A model generated the notes under the pieces. The model saw only the letters and a list, made by a program, of their open reading frames with translations, did not search any database and was not told the DNA's origin. DNA of 64,000 nucleotides from Pontibacter sp. G13 (GTDB taxonomy: Bacteria > Bacteroidota > Bacteroidia > J057): positions 1,969,001 to 2,033,000 of the forward strand of contig NZ_CP134696.1 of assembly GCF_031851795.1 (NCBI RefSeq). Reading direction: 5' to 3'. The position numbers were made by a program, and so were the translations under genes. This document shows, one piece after another, positions 16,476-24,959 of the stretch (position 1 is its first letter; each line of letters starts with the position of its first letter).

Positions 16476-19400
16476 ATGAAAAAAGCCCTTCGAGTAATCG
16501 GCATCGTTCTGATCCTCTTCGTGGGAATATTGGCAGTCGCCCCCTTCCTCTTTCAGGATCAAATCAAACAATGGGTCAATGCCCAAATCGACGAGCAGCT
16601 GGTCGCAGATGTGTACTATGGCGATCTGAGCCTCTCGTTTTTGCGAAACTTCCCCAAAGCCCGCGTACAGATCGACGATTTCGGCATCGTGGGACAGGAA
16701 GCATTTGCGGGAGATACCCTTGCTTCCGGACAATCCTTCACCTTGTTGCTCAACCTCCCAGAACTGATTTCGGGAGGTGGTATCAATATCGAGCGCATCA
16801 TTTTGAATCGGCCACGCATTCAGGCCATTGTGCTGGAAGACGGCACCGCCAACTGGGACATCATGAAACCCACCGAGGAGGAAGTCCCTACCGAAGAGAC
16901 CGATGACAGCGACATGACCATCTCGCTCAAAGGATATGAGCTCAATGACGCCTACATCCGGTATGCCGACGCCAGCCTGCCGATGGAGCTGACGCTGGAT
17001 GGCATGGACCACGCTGGAACGGGAGATTTCACGTTGACCACCTTTGTGCTGAAGACCGTTTCGGAGATCGAGCGGCTGATGGTCTCGTATGACGGCATCA
17101 CCTATTTCCGCAATGCCAAGGGTCACGCCATTGCCGATATCGAGTTGGATCTCTCCCAAGGCGTGAAGATGACCTTTCTAGAGAATGAATTCGAGGTCAA
17201 TGCATTTCCGCTCAAGCTCGACGGATGGATGGACCTGCCGGATGGGTCGGATGATATTCTGATGGACCTCACCTACGAGACTCCACAGGCTGATTTCAAG
17301 AGCTTGCTTTCCCTTGTGCCGGGGATCTACACCGCAGATTTTGCCGACATCCAAACCGATGGAACGCTGCGTTTCGATGGATTTGCCAAGGGGACCTACA
17401 ACGAGACCCAACTACCGGCATTTGGGCTGAACGCGCAGGTAGACAATGCGTGGTTCCAATATCCCGATCTGCCAGATCGCGTCTCCAACATCAACCTAGA
17501 TGTAGATGTCCACAATGTCGATGGCGATCTCGAACATACCGAAGTGTTGCTGAAGCGATTCCATGCAGAGTTTGGCGACAATCCCCTAGATGCCAAGCTG
17601 TCCATGAAGGGGCTGGAAGTGATCGATCTGGACGGTGCTGTCGAGGCGGATCTCGATCTTCACAGCCTGACCACGCTATTCCCGATGGAAGGACAGGAGA
17701 TCAAAGGGCAATTTGGGATTCATGCGACCTTCGCCGGGGTATACGACGAAGCCGCCAATCGCTTTCCCAAGGTCAATGCCAAGATGAATCTCGACAATGG
17801 CTATGTGAAGAGCGACACCTTCAACACCGAGCTCAAGGACTTGCATTTCCATGCCTCGCTCATCGACGAGGACGGAAATCTAGAGACAGCGACCTTTGAC
17901 ATGCCTGATTTCCATATCGAATTGGGTGGAGAATCGCTCGATGGATCTGTCCATGTCGATAATCTCAGCGACCCGCACTATCGCTTGACGGCCCAAGGCG
18001 CGCTCGATCTGGAAAAGCTCATGCAGATCTATCCAATCGAGGGCATGGATATCACCGGACGTCTGGTGGTCAAGGACTTTGAGACAGCAGGCACCTATGC
18101 GGCTATCGAGGCCGAAAACTATCTGGCCCTGCCTACCCACGGCCAAGTCGTCGTGGACAACCTGACCTACTCCGATGTGGAGCTTCCCGAGACCGTAACC
18201 GTCAAACATGGAGAAGCCACCTTCACGCCTGAGGCACTGACCCTCAAGGATGTTTCGGGGACCTTGGGCAGTAGCGACTATGCCGTGGATGGCGAATTGC
18301 AGAATTACCTCGCCTATGCGCTGATGGATGACCAGGAGCTACGAGGTCGCATGAGCCTGAATTCCAACAGACTGGATCTCAACGAGTGGATGGTGGAGAC
18401 CGAAACAGAAGGCGCAGAAAGTGAAACTCCGGAGGAAGTGCCGATGGAGACCATTCCCGTGCCAGCCAATCTGGACCTCGACTTTCAGGCCAATCTCCAA
18501 GAGGTGATCTTTGAAGACCTGACTCTCAACAATGTGCAGGGCAATATGGAGGTCGCCAATCAGGCCCTCAACATGGAAGAAGTCTCCTTTGGGATGCTCG
18601 GAAGCCGCGTTTCCATGAATGGTGTCTACGCCACCGAGGAACCCCGGACTCCGCGCTATTCCTTCTATCTCAACGTAGCGGACTTGGGGATCAGCGATGC
18701 CTTCCAGCATTTCTCGACGATCCAATCCTTTGCGCCTGCCTTGGAATTCGTAGAGGGAATCGTCAATACCGAATTGGGCATTTCCGGTCGGCTTCAGCAT
18801 GACATGAGCCCGATCATGGAAGAAGTGAACAGTGCCGGAAAATTTGAATTGCTCAATGGATCGCTCAAGGAGACCAAGCTCATCACAGCCATCAGCGAGA
18901 AAACCAAGCTCAAGAATATTGCCCCGATGGCGCTCAAGGACTTGATAGGCGCATTCACGATTCAGGATGGATGGTTGAATCTCGCACCGCTGAAGATCCA
19001 GTCAGGCGCCCGCAAATTCACCCTGAGCGGCAAGCAATCCCTCACAGGCACCCTCGACTATCAGATGAACATCGAAGTACCGAGCGGAGCAGCCGATCAA
19101 ACTGCGATTTCTGCCTTGTCCCAATTGTCAGGGGTAGCCCTAAAAACCAGCGATCAGGTGGAAGTCAATCTCAACATCGGCGGAACGGTGAAAAAGCCCA
19201 AAGTCACAGGAGCAGGCGGCGGAACTGCCGGAGAGGTCGGTTCTCAGCTTCAGGATGCTGCGGAGGACAAACTGAGTGGCGCATTGGGGACAGATGTCGA
19301 ATTGGATCGCGATTCCATCCGAGATCAAGTGAATAATGCTTCCGAGCAGCTCAAGGACTCTGCCCGTCAAGCTGCCGAGCAAATCAAGCAACAAGCACAG

Positions 19401-19556
19401 GATTCAGCCCGTGCTGCCGCTGAAGATCTCAAGGATCAGGCGCAGGAGCAGGCACAGGATGCTGTCGAGGAAGTATTGGGAGAAGAAGCCACCGAGCAGC
19501 TGGAAAACTTGAAGTCACTTTTCGGGAAAAAGAAGAAGAAAAAGGAGGGAAATTAG
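16476..19556 (+). CDS. Large AsmA-like envelope protein
   Basis: The product has 1026 residues. A single N-terminal transmembrane helix (VIGIVLILFVGILAVAPFLF) is followed by a long repetitive beta region typical of AsmA/TamB-like proteins, with LKLDGWMDLPDGS near 245 and the AsmA_2-type segment LVIKDF-like LVVKDFETAGTYAAI near 535. The C-terminal ~110 residues form an Ala/Gln/Lys/Asp-rich amphipathic helix with an 11-residue-like rhythm (KDSARQAAEQIKQQAQDSAR) and end in a Lys-rich tail KKKKKKEGN. The family bridges inner and outer membranes and is linked to phospholipid transport; that role is inferred here. It is monocistronic, with a terminator-like hairpin after the stop. Confidence 0.85.
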   Translation: MKKALRVIGIVLILFVGILAVAPFLFQDQIKQWVNAQIDEQLVADVYYGDLSLSFLRNFPKARVQIDDFGIVGQEAFAGDTLASGQSFTLLLNLPELISGGGINIERIILNRPRIQAIVLEDGTANWDIMKPTEEEVPTEETDDSDMTISLKGYELNDAYIRYADASLPMELTLDGMDHAGTGDFTLTTFVLKTVSEIERLMVSYDGITYFRNAKGHAIADIELDLSQGVKMTFLENEFEVNAFPLKLDGWMDLPDGSDDILMDLTYETPQADFKSLLSLVPGIYTADFADIQTDGTLRFDGFAKGTYNETQLPAFGLNAQVDNAWFQYPDLPDRVSNINLDVDVHNVDGDLEHTEVLLKRFHAEFGDNPLDAKLSMKGLEVIDLDGAVEADLDLHSLTTLFPMEGQEIKGQFGIHATFAGVYDEAANRFPKVNAKMNLDNGYVKSDTFNTELKDLHFHASLIDEDGNLETATFDMPDFHIELGGESLDGSVHVDNLSDPHYRLTAQGALDLEKLMQIYPIEGMDITGRLVVKDFETAGTYAAIEAENYLALPTHGQVVVDNLTYSDVELPETVTVKHGEATFTPEALTLKDVSGTLGSSDYAVDGELQNYLAYALMDDQELRGRMSLNSNRLDLNEWMVETETEGAESETPEEVPMETIPVPANLDLDFQANLQEVIFEDLTLNNVQGNMEVANQALNMEEVSFGMLGSRVSMNGVYATEEPRTPRYSFYLNVADLGISDAFQHFSTIQSFAPALEFVEGIVNTELGISGRLQHDMSPIMEEVNSAGKFELLNGSLKETKLITAISEKTKLKNIAPMALKDLIGAFTIQDGWLNLAPLKIQSGARKFTLSGKQSLTGTLDYQMNIEVPSGAADQTAISALSQLSGVALKTSDQVEVNLNIGGTVKKPKVTGAGGGTAGEVGSQLQDAAEDKLSGALGTDVELDRDSIRDQVNNASEQLKDSARQAAEQIKQQAQDSARAAAEDLKDQAQEQAQDAVEEVLGEEATEQLENLKSLFGKKKKKKEGN

Positions 19557-19616
19557 GCGCAAAATGACCTAATCCAATTCCCAAATAGTTCATATTAACA
19601 AATCAATTCACTCAAA

Positions 19617-19657
19617 TCGGGCAATCTCGCAGCGAGTCTATCGCGGGGGTTGCCCGA
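19617..19657 (+). terminator. Probable terminator of the AsmA-like gene
   Basis: TCGGGCAA at 19617-19624 pairs with TTGCCCGA at 19650-19657. The T-tract that follows is weak. It lies between the AsmA-like gene and gyrB. Confidence 0.5.
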
Positions 19658-19845
19658 ATCTATTTGACCATTGACGAAAAAACCTTTTCAAATGCTCGTA
19701 AGGCCCAGAATGCGGGATTCGAACAGTGTAAAATAATCCTCAGAATCCGCCTGATATTGGGTGAAATCTCTGTGAATTCTGGGTAAAATTTCGTAATTTT
19801 AGGGGTTAGACAATTGAAAATTCTGAGCAAGTTAATCCACGGAGA

Positions 19846-21828
19846 ATGAGCGAAATCGAAAAGCCAGCAGGCGAATATTCCGCAAGTAATATCCAAGTGT
19901 TGGAGGGAATCGAGCACGTCCGCAAACGTCCGGCGATGTATATCGGCGATGTAGGCGAACGTGGATTGCATCACTTGGTGTATGAGGTCGTCGACAACTC
20001 GATCGACGAGGCGATGGCAGGATTCGCCAAAAATATCTGGGTCACCATTTTCGAGGACAATTCTATCGGCGTACGCGACGATGGGCGCGGCATTCCGGTG
20101 GGCATTCACGAGAAGGAAGGCCTCTCAGCATTGGAGCTGGTCATGACCCGTCTCGGAGCAGGGGGTAAATTCGACAAAAACACCTACAAAGTTTCTGGTG
20201 GTCTACACGGTGTCGGGGTATCCTGTGTGAACGCACTGTCCACCAAATGCGACGTCAAAGTCTATCGCGAGGGCAAAATCCACGCCCAAGGGTATGAAAA
20301 GGGCAAATCCCTCGGTCCAGTGGAAGTCATCGGCACCACCGATGAACGCGGTACCGAAACCCACTTCTGGCCTGACCAGACCATCTTTACCGCTAGCGAA
20401 TATAAATTCGAGACCCTCGCATCTCGTCTCCGTGAATTGGCTTACCTCAACCGTGGGGTGCGGATCACCCTCGTGGACCGTCGCGAACCTCTCACTGAGG
20501 AAGAGCTCAACAAACCAGAAAACAAGGACCTCACCTATCTCACCAAGACCTTCTACTCCGAAGGAGGATTGGCGGAATTTGTGCAGTTCCTCGATGGTGG
20601 ACGCAATCCTCTCCACGAAGAGCCTATCTACTTCCAAGGGATCGACAAGGAGAATACCACGCCCGTGGAGATCGCCATCCAATACAATTCTTCTTACTAC
20701 GAAAACATCCACTCCTACGTCAACAACATCAACACGCACGAAGGAGGAACCCACGTTTCTGGATTCAAAAAGGCCCTCACTCGGACCTTGAAATCCTATG
20801 CGGAGAATGAAGGATTGCTCAAGAAAGTCAAGTTCAACATTACGGGAGATGACTTCCGCGAAGGGTTGACTTGCGTCATTTCCGTCAAAGTCGCCGAACC
20901 TCAATTCGAAGGCCAGACCAAGACCAAACTCGGAAACAACGAAGTATCCGGTATCGTGGAATCCATCGTGGGCGCTTCCCTCAAGGAATACCTCGAAGAG
21001 AATCCTCAGACCGCCAAAAATATCATTTCCAAGGTACTCATCGCCGCCGAAGCGCGTCACGCAGCCAAGAAAGCGAGGGATGCCGTCCAAAAACGTACTG
21101 CCTCCATCGGTGGCGGACTCCCCGGAAAACTCGCCAACTGCTCCAGCCGCAAAGCTGAAGAATGCGAAATCTTCCTGGTGGAGGGTGACTCCGCCGGCGG
21201 TAGTGCCAAGCAGGCACGAGACCGGAAGTTTCAGGCGATCCTCCCATTGCGGGGTAAGATCCTGAATGTCGAGAAGGCACACCCTTCCCGCATCTACGAG
21301 AATGAGGAGATCAAAAACATCGTCCTGGCACTCGGTATCTCCGGCATCGGACCCAATGAGGAACTCAACCTCGAAAAACTCCGGTACCACAAGGTGATCA
21401 TCATGACGGATGCCGATATCGATGGGAGCCACATCCGCACATTGCTCCTGACGCTGTTCTACCGCAATATGCAGACGCTCATCGAGGCTGGCCACGTCTA
21501 TATCGCTCAGCCGCCGCTCTACCAAGTCAAGGTGGGCAAGCAACGCCGCTATTGCTGGACCGAGGCCGATCGCCTGAATGCCATCGAAGAAATGGCCAAA
21601 GGAGATGAATCCAAAGTCACCATCCAGCGATACAAGGGTCTGGGTGAGATGAACCCCGAGCAGCTGTGGGAAACGACCATGGACCTCGATCGCCGGACTT
21701 TGCAGAAGGTGAGCATCGAGAGCGCCGCGGATGCAGACCATCTCTTCTCCACACTCATGGGAGATGAAGTTGCTCCTCGCCGTGAGTTCATCGAACGAAA
21801 CGCCAAATACGCGAATATCGACGCCTAA
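19846..21828 (+). CDS. gyrB: DNA gyrase subunit B
   Basis: The ATPase subunit of DNA gyrase, 660 residues. The GHKL ATPase carries EVVDNSIDEA, DDGRGIPVG and GGLHGVGVSCVNALS. The transducer domain follows. The TOPRIM domain has EGDSAGGSAKQARDRKFQAI, PLRGKILNVEKA and DADIDGSHIRTLLL, and the C-terminal tail has RYKGLGEMNPEQLWETTMD. The sequence reads as GyrB rather than ParE because of the length and the QAILPLRGKILNVEKA motif. The ATG at 19846 gives the expected N-terminus. gyrA is not in the window. The gene is monocistronic with a strong terminator. Confidence 0.96.
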   Translation: MSEIEKPAGEYSASNIQVLEGIEHVRKRPAMYIGDVGERGLHHLVYEVVDNSIDEAMAGFAKNIWVTIFEDNSIGVRDDGRGIPVGIHEKEGLSALELVMTRLGAGGKFDKNTYKVSGGLHGVGVSCVNALSTKCDVKVYREGKIHAQGYEKGKSLGPVEVIGTTDERGTETHFWPDQTIFTASEYKFETLASRLRELAYLNRGVRITLVDRREPLTEEELNKPENKDLTYLTKTFYSEGGLAEFVQFLDGGRNPLHEEPIYFQGIDKENTTPVEIAIQYNSSYYENIHSYVNNINTHEGGTHVSGFKKALTRTLKSYAENEGLLKKVKFNITGDDFREGLTCVISVKVAEPQFEGQTKTKLGNNEVSGIVESIVGASLKEYLEENPQTAKNIISKVLIAAEARHAAKKARDAVQKRTASIGGGLPGKLANCSSRKAEECEIFLVEGDSAGGSAKQARDRKFQAILPLRGKILNVEKAHPSRIYENEEIKNIVLALGISGIGPNEELNLEKLRYHKVIIMTDADIDGSHIRTLLLTLFYRNMQTLIEAGHVYIAQPPLYQVKVGKQRRYCWTEADRLNAIEEMAKGDESKVTIQRYKGLGEMNPEQLWETTMDLDRRTLQKVSIESAADADHLFSTLMGDEVAPRREFIERNAKYANIDA

Positions 21829-21849
21829 TCGCCGATTGAACCGATACTC

Positions 21850-21888
21850 AAAGGGAGATTGTCTACCGTGGACAGTCTCCCTTTTTTT
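21850..21888 (+). terminator. gyrB terminator
   Basis: AAAGGGAGATTGTC at 21850-21863 pairs with 21871-21884 (14 bp with one G-T pair) around a 7-nt loop, followed by a T-run to 21888. Confidence 0.92.
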
Positions 21889-21890
21889 AT

Positions 21891-22051
21891 GAAACTGTTT
21901 AAGGATTTCTCTTTTGGCTGCAAACGCCCATATCCAGAACCTCAATTGGCCATTTTTTCGGACATAGCCCCACTATGCCCTGCAAAAATGGCGGCTTGAG
22001 AACCTGAATCTGATCGTTTTCGCTTCAAAATTTCAACCATTAAACAGTTTC
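21891..22051. repeat. Palindromic MITE-like element, copy B
   Basis: The element is 161 bp, starts 2 nt after the gyrB terminator T-run, and has 12-bp terminal inverted repeats (GAAACTGTTTAA at 21891-21902, complement at 22040-22051). Its interior is highly similar to copy A (6063-6225). The arms differ from copy A but remain complementary. A short left-end fragment (CGCTTTTGGCTGCAAA) follows at 22070-22086. The gap 21829-22472 holds only the terminator, this element and the G+C-rich repeat copy 3. Confidence 0.8.
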
Positions 22052-22115
22052 GAAGAAGCTATGGGACGCCCGCTTTTGGCTGCAAACACCCATGCTCAAG
22101 ATCTGCATCAGCATC

Positions 22116-22348
22116 ATCTGGGCGTATCCGGCGTGCTTGGATGCAGGTTCCTCGCTTGGCCTATGAGTCGCCGGTCAGGCTGTCCAGCGGTTCGCGTTGC
22201 TCCGTCCTTCGCCATTCATTTCTTGTTGTCCCTTCAAAAAAAGAGAGCAATTGGCAGGCGTCTCTTTCTGGGCAGTGAATTGGGCTTCGGACTGCTCGTG
22301 ACCTCGCACCCTTCCCATCCTTTACGCCACACTTGCCAGCCGCACCTC
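22116..22348 (+). repeat. G+C-rich dispersed intergenic repeat, copy 3
   Basis: It begins TCTGGGCGTATCCGGCGTGC and ends TTTACGCCACACTTGCCAGC then CGCAC. It shares a special insert (CGTCCTTCGCCATTCATTTC, then TTGTTGTCCCT) with copy 4, on the other side of the serine hydrolase gene. Confidence 0.85.
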
Positions 22349-22472
22349 TACGACACCTTTCCCTCATTCCGAAAAAGCGTATTTCTGCCCTTGTTTCTCG
22401 ATGACTAGTCGCCCATCTTGAACCCACCTCCATCAGACACGACTTCCTTCCCCACATCTCAACTTACCCATT

Positions 22473-24398
22473 ATGTCCGTGAAGCTCAAAGCCAAGCATC
22501 TCTGGATGGTGCTGCTGCTGTTACCCATTTCCCTCGCCTGCAAAGGCATCGACTGGAACAAACTGCAAGAAGATCTCGAGCGCGAAAATCGCACGCTCGC
22601 CCCCGTCTACATGAACCGGAATATTCCAAATGAGGCCCACAACAAAATGGGCGAATTCATCCCTGACGGCATCTCGACCTTTGCCATGCATCCCGATGGG
22701 GGCTGGGTGATCGTCTCCAAGAAGGGCCGCAAATTTGCCCGAAATATCCCAGAAGAATGCAACAAGGAGATCGACAACTACCTCGCTCAAGGGCATGAAA
22801 TTCGTTGTGTGGCTTTTCCTCCCGAGGGCGGAAACTGTTGGGTGATCGTGACCGATCGCAATATTTTCGCGCGCAATATCCCACAGGAGGCATTCGACAC
22901 CTTGATTGACTGGCAGAAGCAAGGCGAGGAGATCAGATGCATTGCATTTCCATTCAAGCGCAGCACCACCAATAGCTGGGTGATCGTCGCTGACGGCCGT
23001 GTTTCCGCCCGAAATATAGATGACGAGTGCTTCCAGCTCATGCGCAACCTGCTCCAATCCCCCACACCCAATCAGGGCCCAAGTCGCCCAATCCATCACG
23101 TGGCATTTGAGCCGGGCGGAGGATGGGCCATTTTGGCCGAGGATTATTACTTCGCCCGAAACATCGACAATGACGCATTTGCGCAACTCGGGACCTTCTT
23201 CAATGAAAAGCGGGAAAACTCCTTGCTGGTCTTCGATCCAGATGGAACAGGCTGGTCGGTTGTCGCCAATGAACAGTTCACCACACGCCTCCTAGACGAT
23301 GAAATCGAGCAATTCGAAGCCAATGTAGGCGGTCAAAGCATCTGGAATCGCATGGCCGCAGCCAATGTCCCGGGCGTCAGTGTAGCGGTAGTTGTCAACA
23401 ATCAGCTCGCTTGGTCTACTGGCTACGGGCATCTGGCCGCTGACAAAGAAGACGCCACGCATCCGGAAAGCCTGTTCCAAGCAGCCTCGATCTCCAAAGT
23501 GGTCACCGCAATCGGCATTTACCGCCTCATCGACGACCAATCTATCTCACTAGGCGCCAACATCCTGAACAACCTTTCGGTCCAGATTCCCGCCCGAAAC
23601 TGCATCAATCCTTCCACACCCCTGATCCTCCAAAATGTCCTCCAGCACCAGAGCACACTCATGGGACGTGGCAGCACCTTTCCTCTAAGCAGATGTGCCA
23701 ATTTCCGAAGCGGAGGAGGGGGATATGCCGGCTATGATGCCAGCGCGTCGGTACCTTCACTCGACCAAATCATCCAAGGCACTGGTCCGACCAATTCTCC
23801 GCCGATCACACGATCCATGGCCACGCCCGGCAATTTTCGATACTCGGGAGATGGCTACACACTCTTGCAGAAGTTGGTGGAAGACCTCACCAGCAAGCCA
23901 TTCGCAGGATGGATGAAACAAGAGATTCTCACCCCGACCGGAATGGCCGACAGCTATTTTCGGATGAATCTGCCGAGCGATTATCTCACGCAGGGACAAT
24001 TGGCCACGGGTCACGATTCCCAAGGCAACATCATCTCAGGACGGCGTCGCAAGTATCCGGAATTTGCCGCTGCGGGCCTGTACACCAATTCGGAAGATCT
24101 CGCACAGATGATGATCATGCTCAACCAAAATGGTCTCGCGGGCAGCAAGCGCATCCTGACCCAAACGAGCCGCGACAACATGGTTTTGAATGGCATCGGC
24201 GTCTTTACTGGAAATTCCAGCCTGACCACCCAGAACGGATTCTACACACACGGCGGGGTCAACAATGGCTTCAAGGCCATATTCGTGGGATTCCCGACCC
24301 TCGGCGCGGGCGTAGCCGTCATGACCAATGGAGATTCCCAAATAGCAGGATTGGACACCGAAATCGCGCAGGCAGTCATACAGGCTTATGGTTGGTAG
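22473..24398 (+). CDS. Serine hydrolase lipoprotein (class C beta-lactamase-like) with N-terminal repeats
   Basis: The product has 641 residues. The lipobox PISLAC puts the mature N-terminus at Cys 23. Residues ~50-290 contain five or six ~45-residue repeats, each with a core like WVIV..G+.FARNIP, not a domain I can name. The C-terminal ~350 residues form a beta-lactamase/DD-peptidase fold: the SxxK motif is SISK (AASISKVVTAIGIY), YSGDGY stands where YxN is expected, and HGG (THGGVNNGF) replaces KTG. It is probably an envelope esterase or peptidase of this family; substrate unknown. The gene is bracketed by direct copies of the G+C-rich repeat, the downstream one starting 3 nt after the stop codon. 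Confidence 0.8.
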   Translation: MSVKLKAKHLWMVLLLLPISLACKGIDWNKLQEDLERENRTLAPVYMNRNIPNEAHNKMGEFIPDGISTFAMHPDGGWVIVSKKGRKFARNIPEECNKEIDNYLAQGHEIRCVAFPPEGGNCWVIVTDRNIFARNIPQEAFDTLIDWQKQGEEIRCIAFPFKRSTTNSWVIVADGRVSARNIDDECFQLMRNLLQSPTPNQGPSRPIHHVAFEPGGGWAILAEDYYFARNIDNDAFAQLGTFFNEKRENSLLVFDPDGTGWSVVANEQFTTRLLDDEIEQFEANVGGQSIWNRMAAANVPGVSVAVVVNNQLAWSTGYGHLAADKEDATHPESLFQAASISKVVTAIGIYRLIDDQSISLGANILNNLSVQIPARNCINPSTPLILQNVLQHQSTLMGRGSTFPLSRCANFRSGGGGYAGYDASASVPSLDQIIQGTGPTNSPPITRSMATPGNFRYSGDGYTLLQKLVEDLTSKPFAGWMKQEILTPTGMADSYFRMNLPSDYLTQGQLATGHDSQGNIISGRRRKYPEFAAAGLYTNSEDLAQMMIMLNQNGLAGSKRILTQTSRDNMVLNGIGVFTGNSSLTTQNGFYTHGGVNNGFKAIFVGFPTLGAGVAVMTNGDSQIAGLDTEIAQAVIQAYGW

Positions 24399-24400
24399 AT

Positions 24401-24630
24401 GATTTGGGCGTATCCGGCGAGCTTGGCAGCAGGTTCCTCGCTCGGGCTTTGAGTCGCCGGTCAGGCTGTCCAGCGGTTCGCGTTGCTCCGTCCTTCGCCA
24501 TTCATTTCTTGTTGTCCCTGACAAAAGGGATCACATGGATGGCGGTTTCCTCTGAGGAGTAGATTGGGCTTCGGACTGCTCGTGACCTCGCACCCTTCCC
24601 ATCCTTTACGCCGCACCTACCAGCCGCACT
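24401..24630 (+). repeat. G+C-rich dispersed intergenic repeat, copy 4
   Basis: It begins TTTGGGCGTATCCGGCGAGC and ends TTTACGCCGCACCTACCAGC then CGCAC. It is the closest relative of copy 3, in the same orientation. From here to the SRP RNA promoter (24631-24771) I see no gene. Confidence 0.85.
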
Positions 24631-24771
24631 TTTTCAACATGTCCCCTATTTATTCCTGAGGCTTTGTTTTTGGTTTCATCCCCAAAAAACGGAGCCTCAT
24701 TTTTTTTTGAAAAATTAATCTACTGGTTACAAATGGATTAGCTCTTTCAACGGGATATTTTTGAATATTAG

Positions 24772-24802
24772 TTTGGAATAAACGGTTTTGGTTGTACATT
24801 TG
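24772..24802 (+). promoter_or_regulatory. SRP RNA promoter, perfect Bacteroidota consensus
   Basis: TTTG at 24772-24775, then 19 nt, then TACATTTG at 24795-24802. This is an exact match to the sigma-ABfr consensus TTTG-N19-TAnnTTTG. The RNA 5' end inferred from stem pairing (24808) lies 6 nt after the -7 box. Confidence 0.85.
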
Positions 24803-24807
24803 CATCC

Positions 24808-24903
24808 GCAAGGACGAACGACTAGATCCTGCTGAACTCCGCCAGGTCAGAAATGAAGCAACGGTAGGTGGTTGATCAGTGCGATTCGTTCCTTGCTTTT
24901 TTT
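24808..24903 (+). ncRNA. ffs: Signal recognition particle RNA (small bacterial type)
   Basis: The domain IV core is clear: CCAGGTCAGAAATGAAGCAA, that is, the GGTCAG / GAAGCA internal loop capped by a GAAA tetraloop. The ends pair: GCAAGGACGAA at 24808 with TTCGTTCCTTGC ending at 24896 (one bulge), and seven T residues then act as terminator. The ~89-nt hairpin has no Alu domain, as in other gram-negative SRP RNAs. It binds Ffh and targets membrane proteins. A consensus promoter lies just upstream. Confidence 0.92.
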
Positions 24904-24959
24904 GTATCCATAGGTCAGATTTCACCTCGCCGCCCGGCGAAAAAGAACCCACTCCTCCC

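Noticed and set aside
20203-21945. A 580-codon open frame opposite gyrB
   Set aside because: It is the antisense shadow of gyrB, which has all expected motifs. The antisense product matches nothing recognisable.
24879-24959. Upstream ATG for ribD at 24879
   Set aside because: It lies inside the SRP RNA gene and adds residues with no counterpart in RibD. The GTG at 24960 fits the family length.
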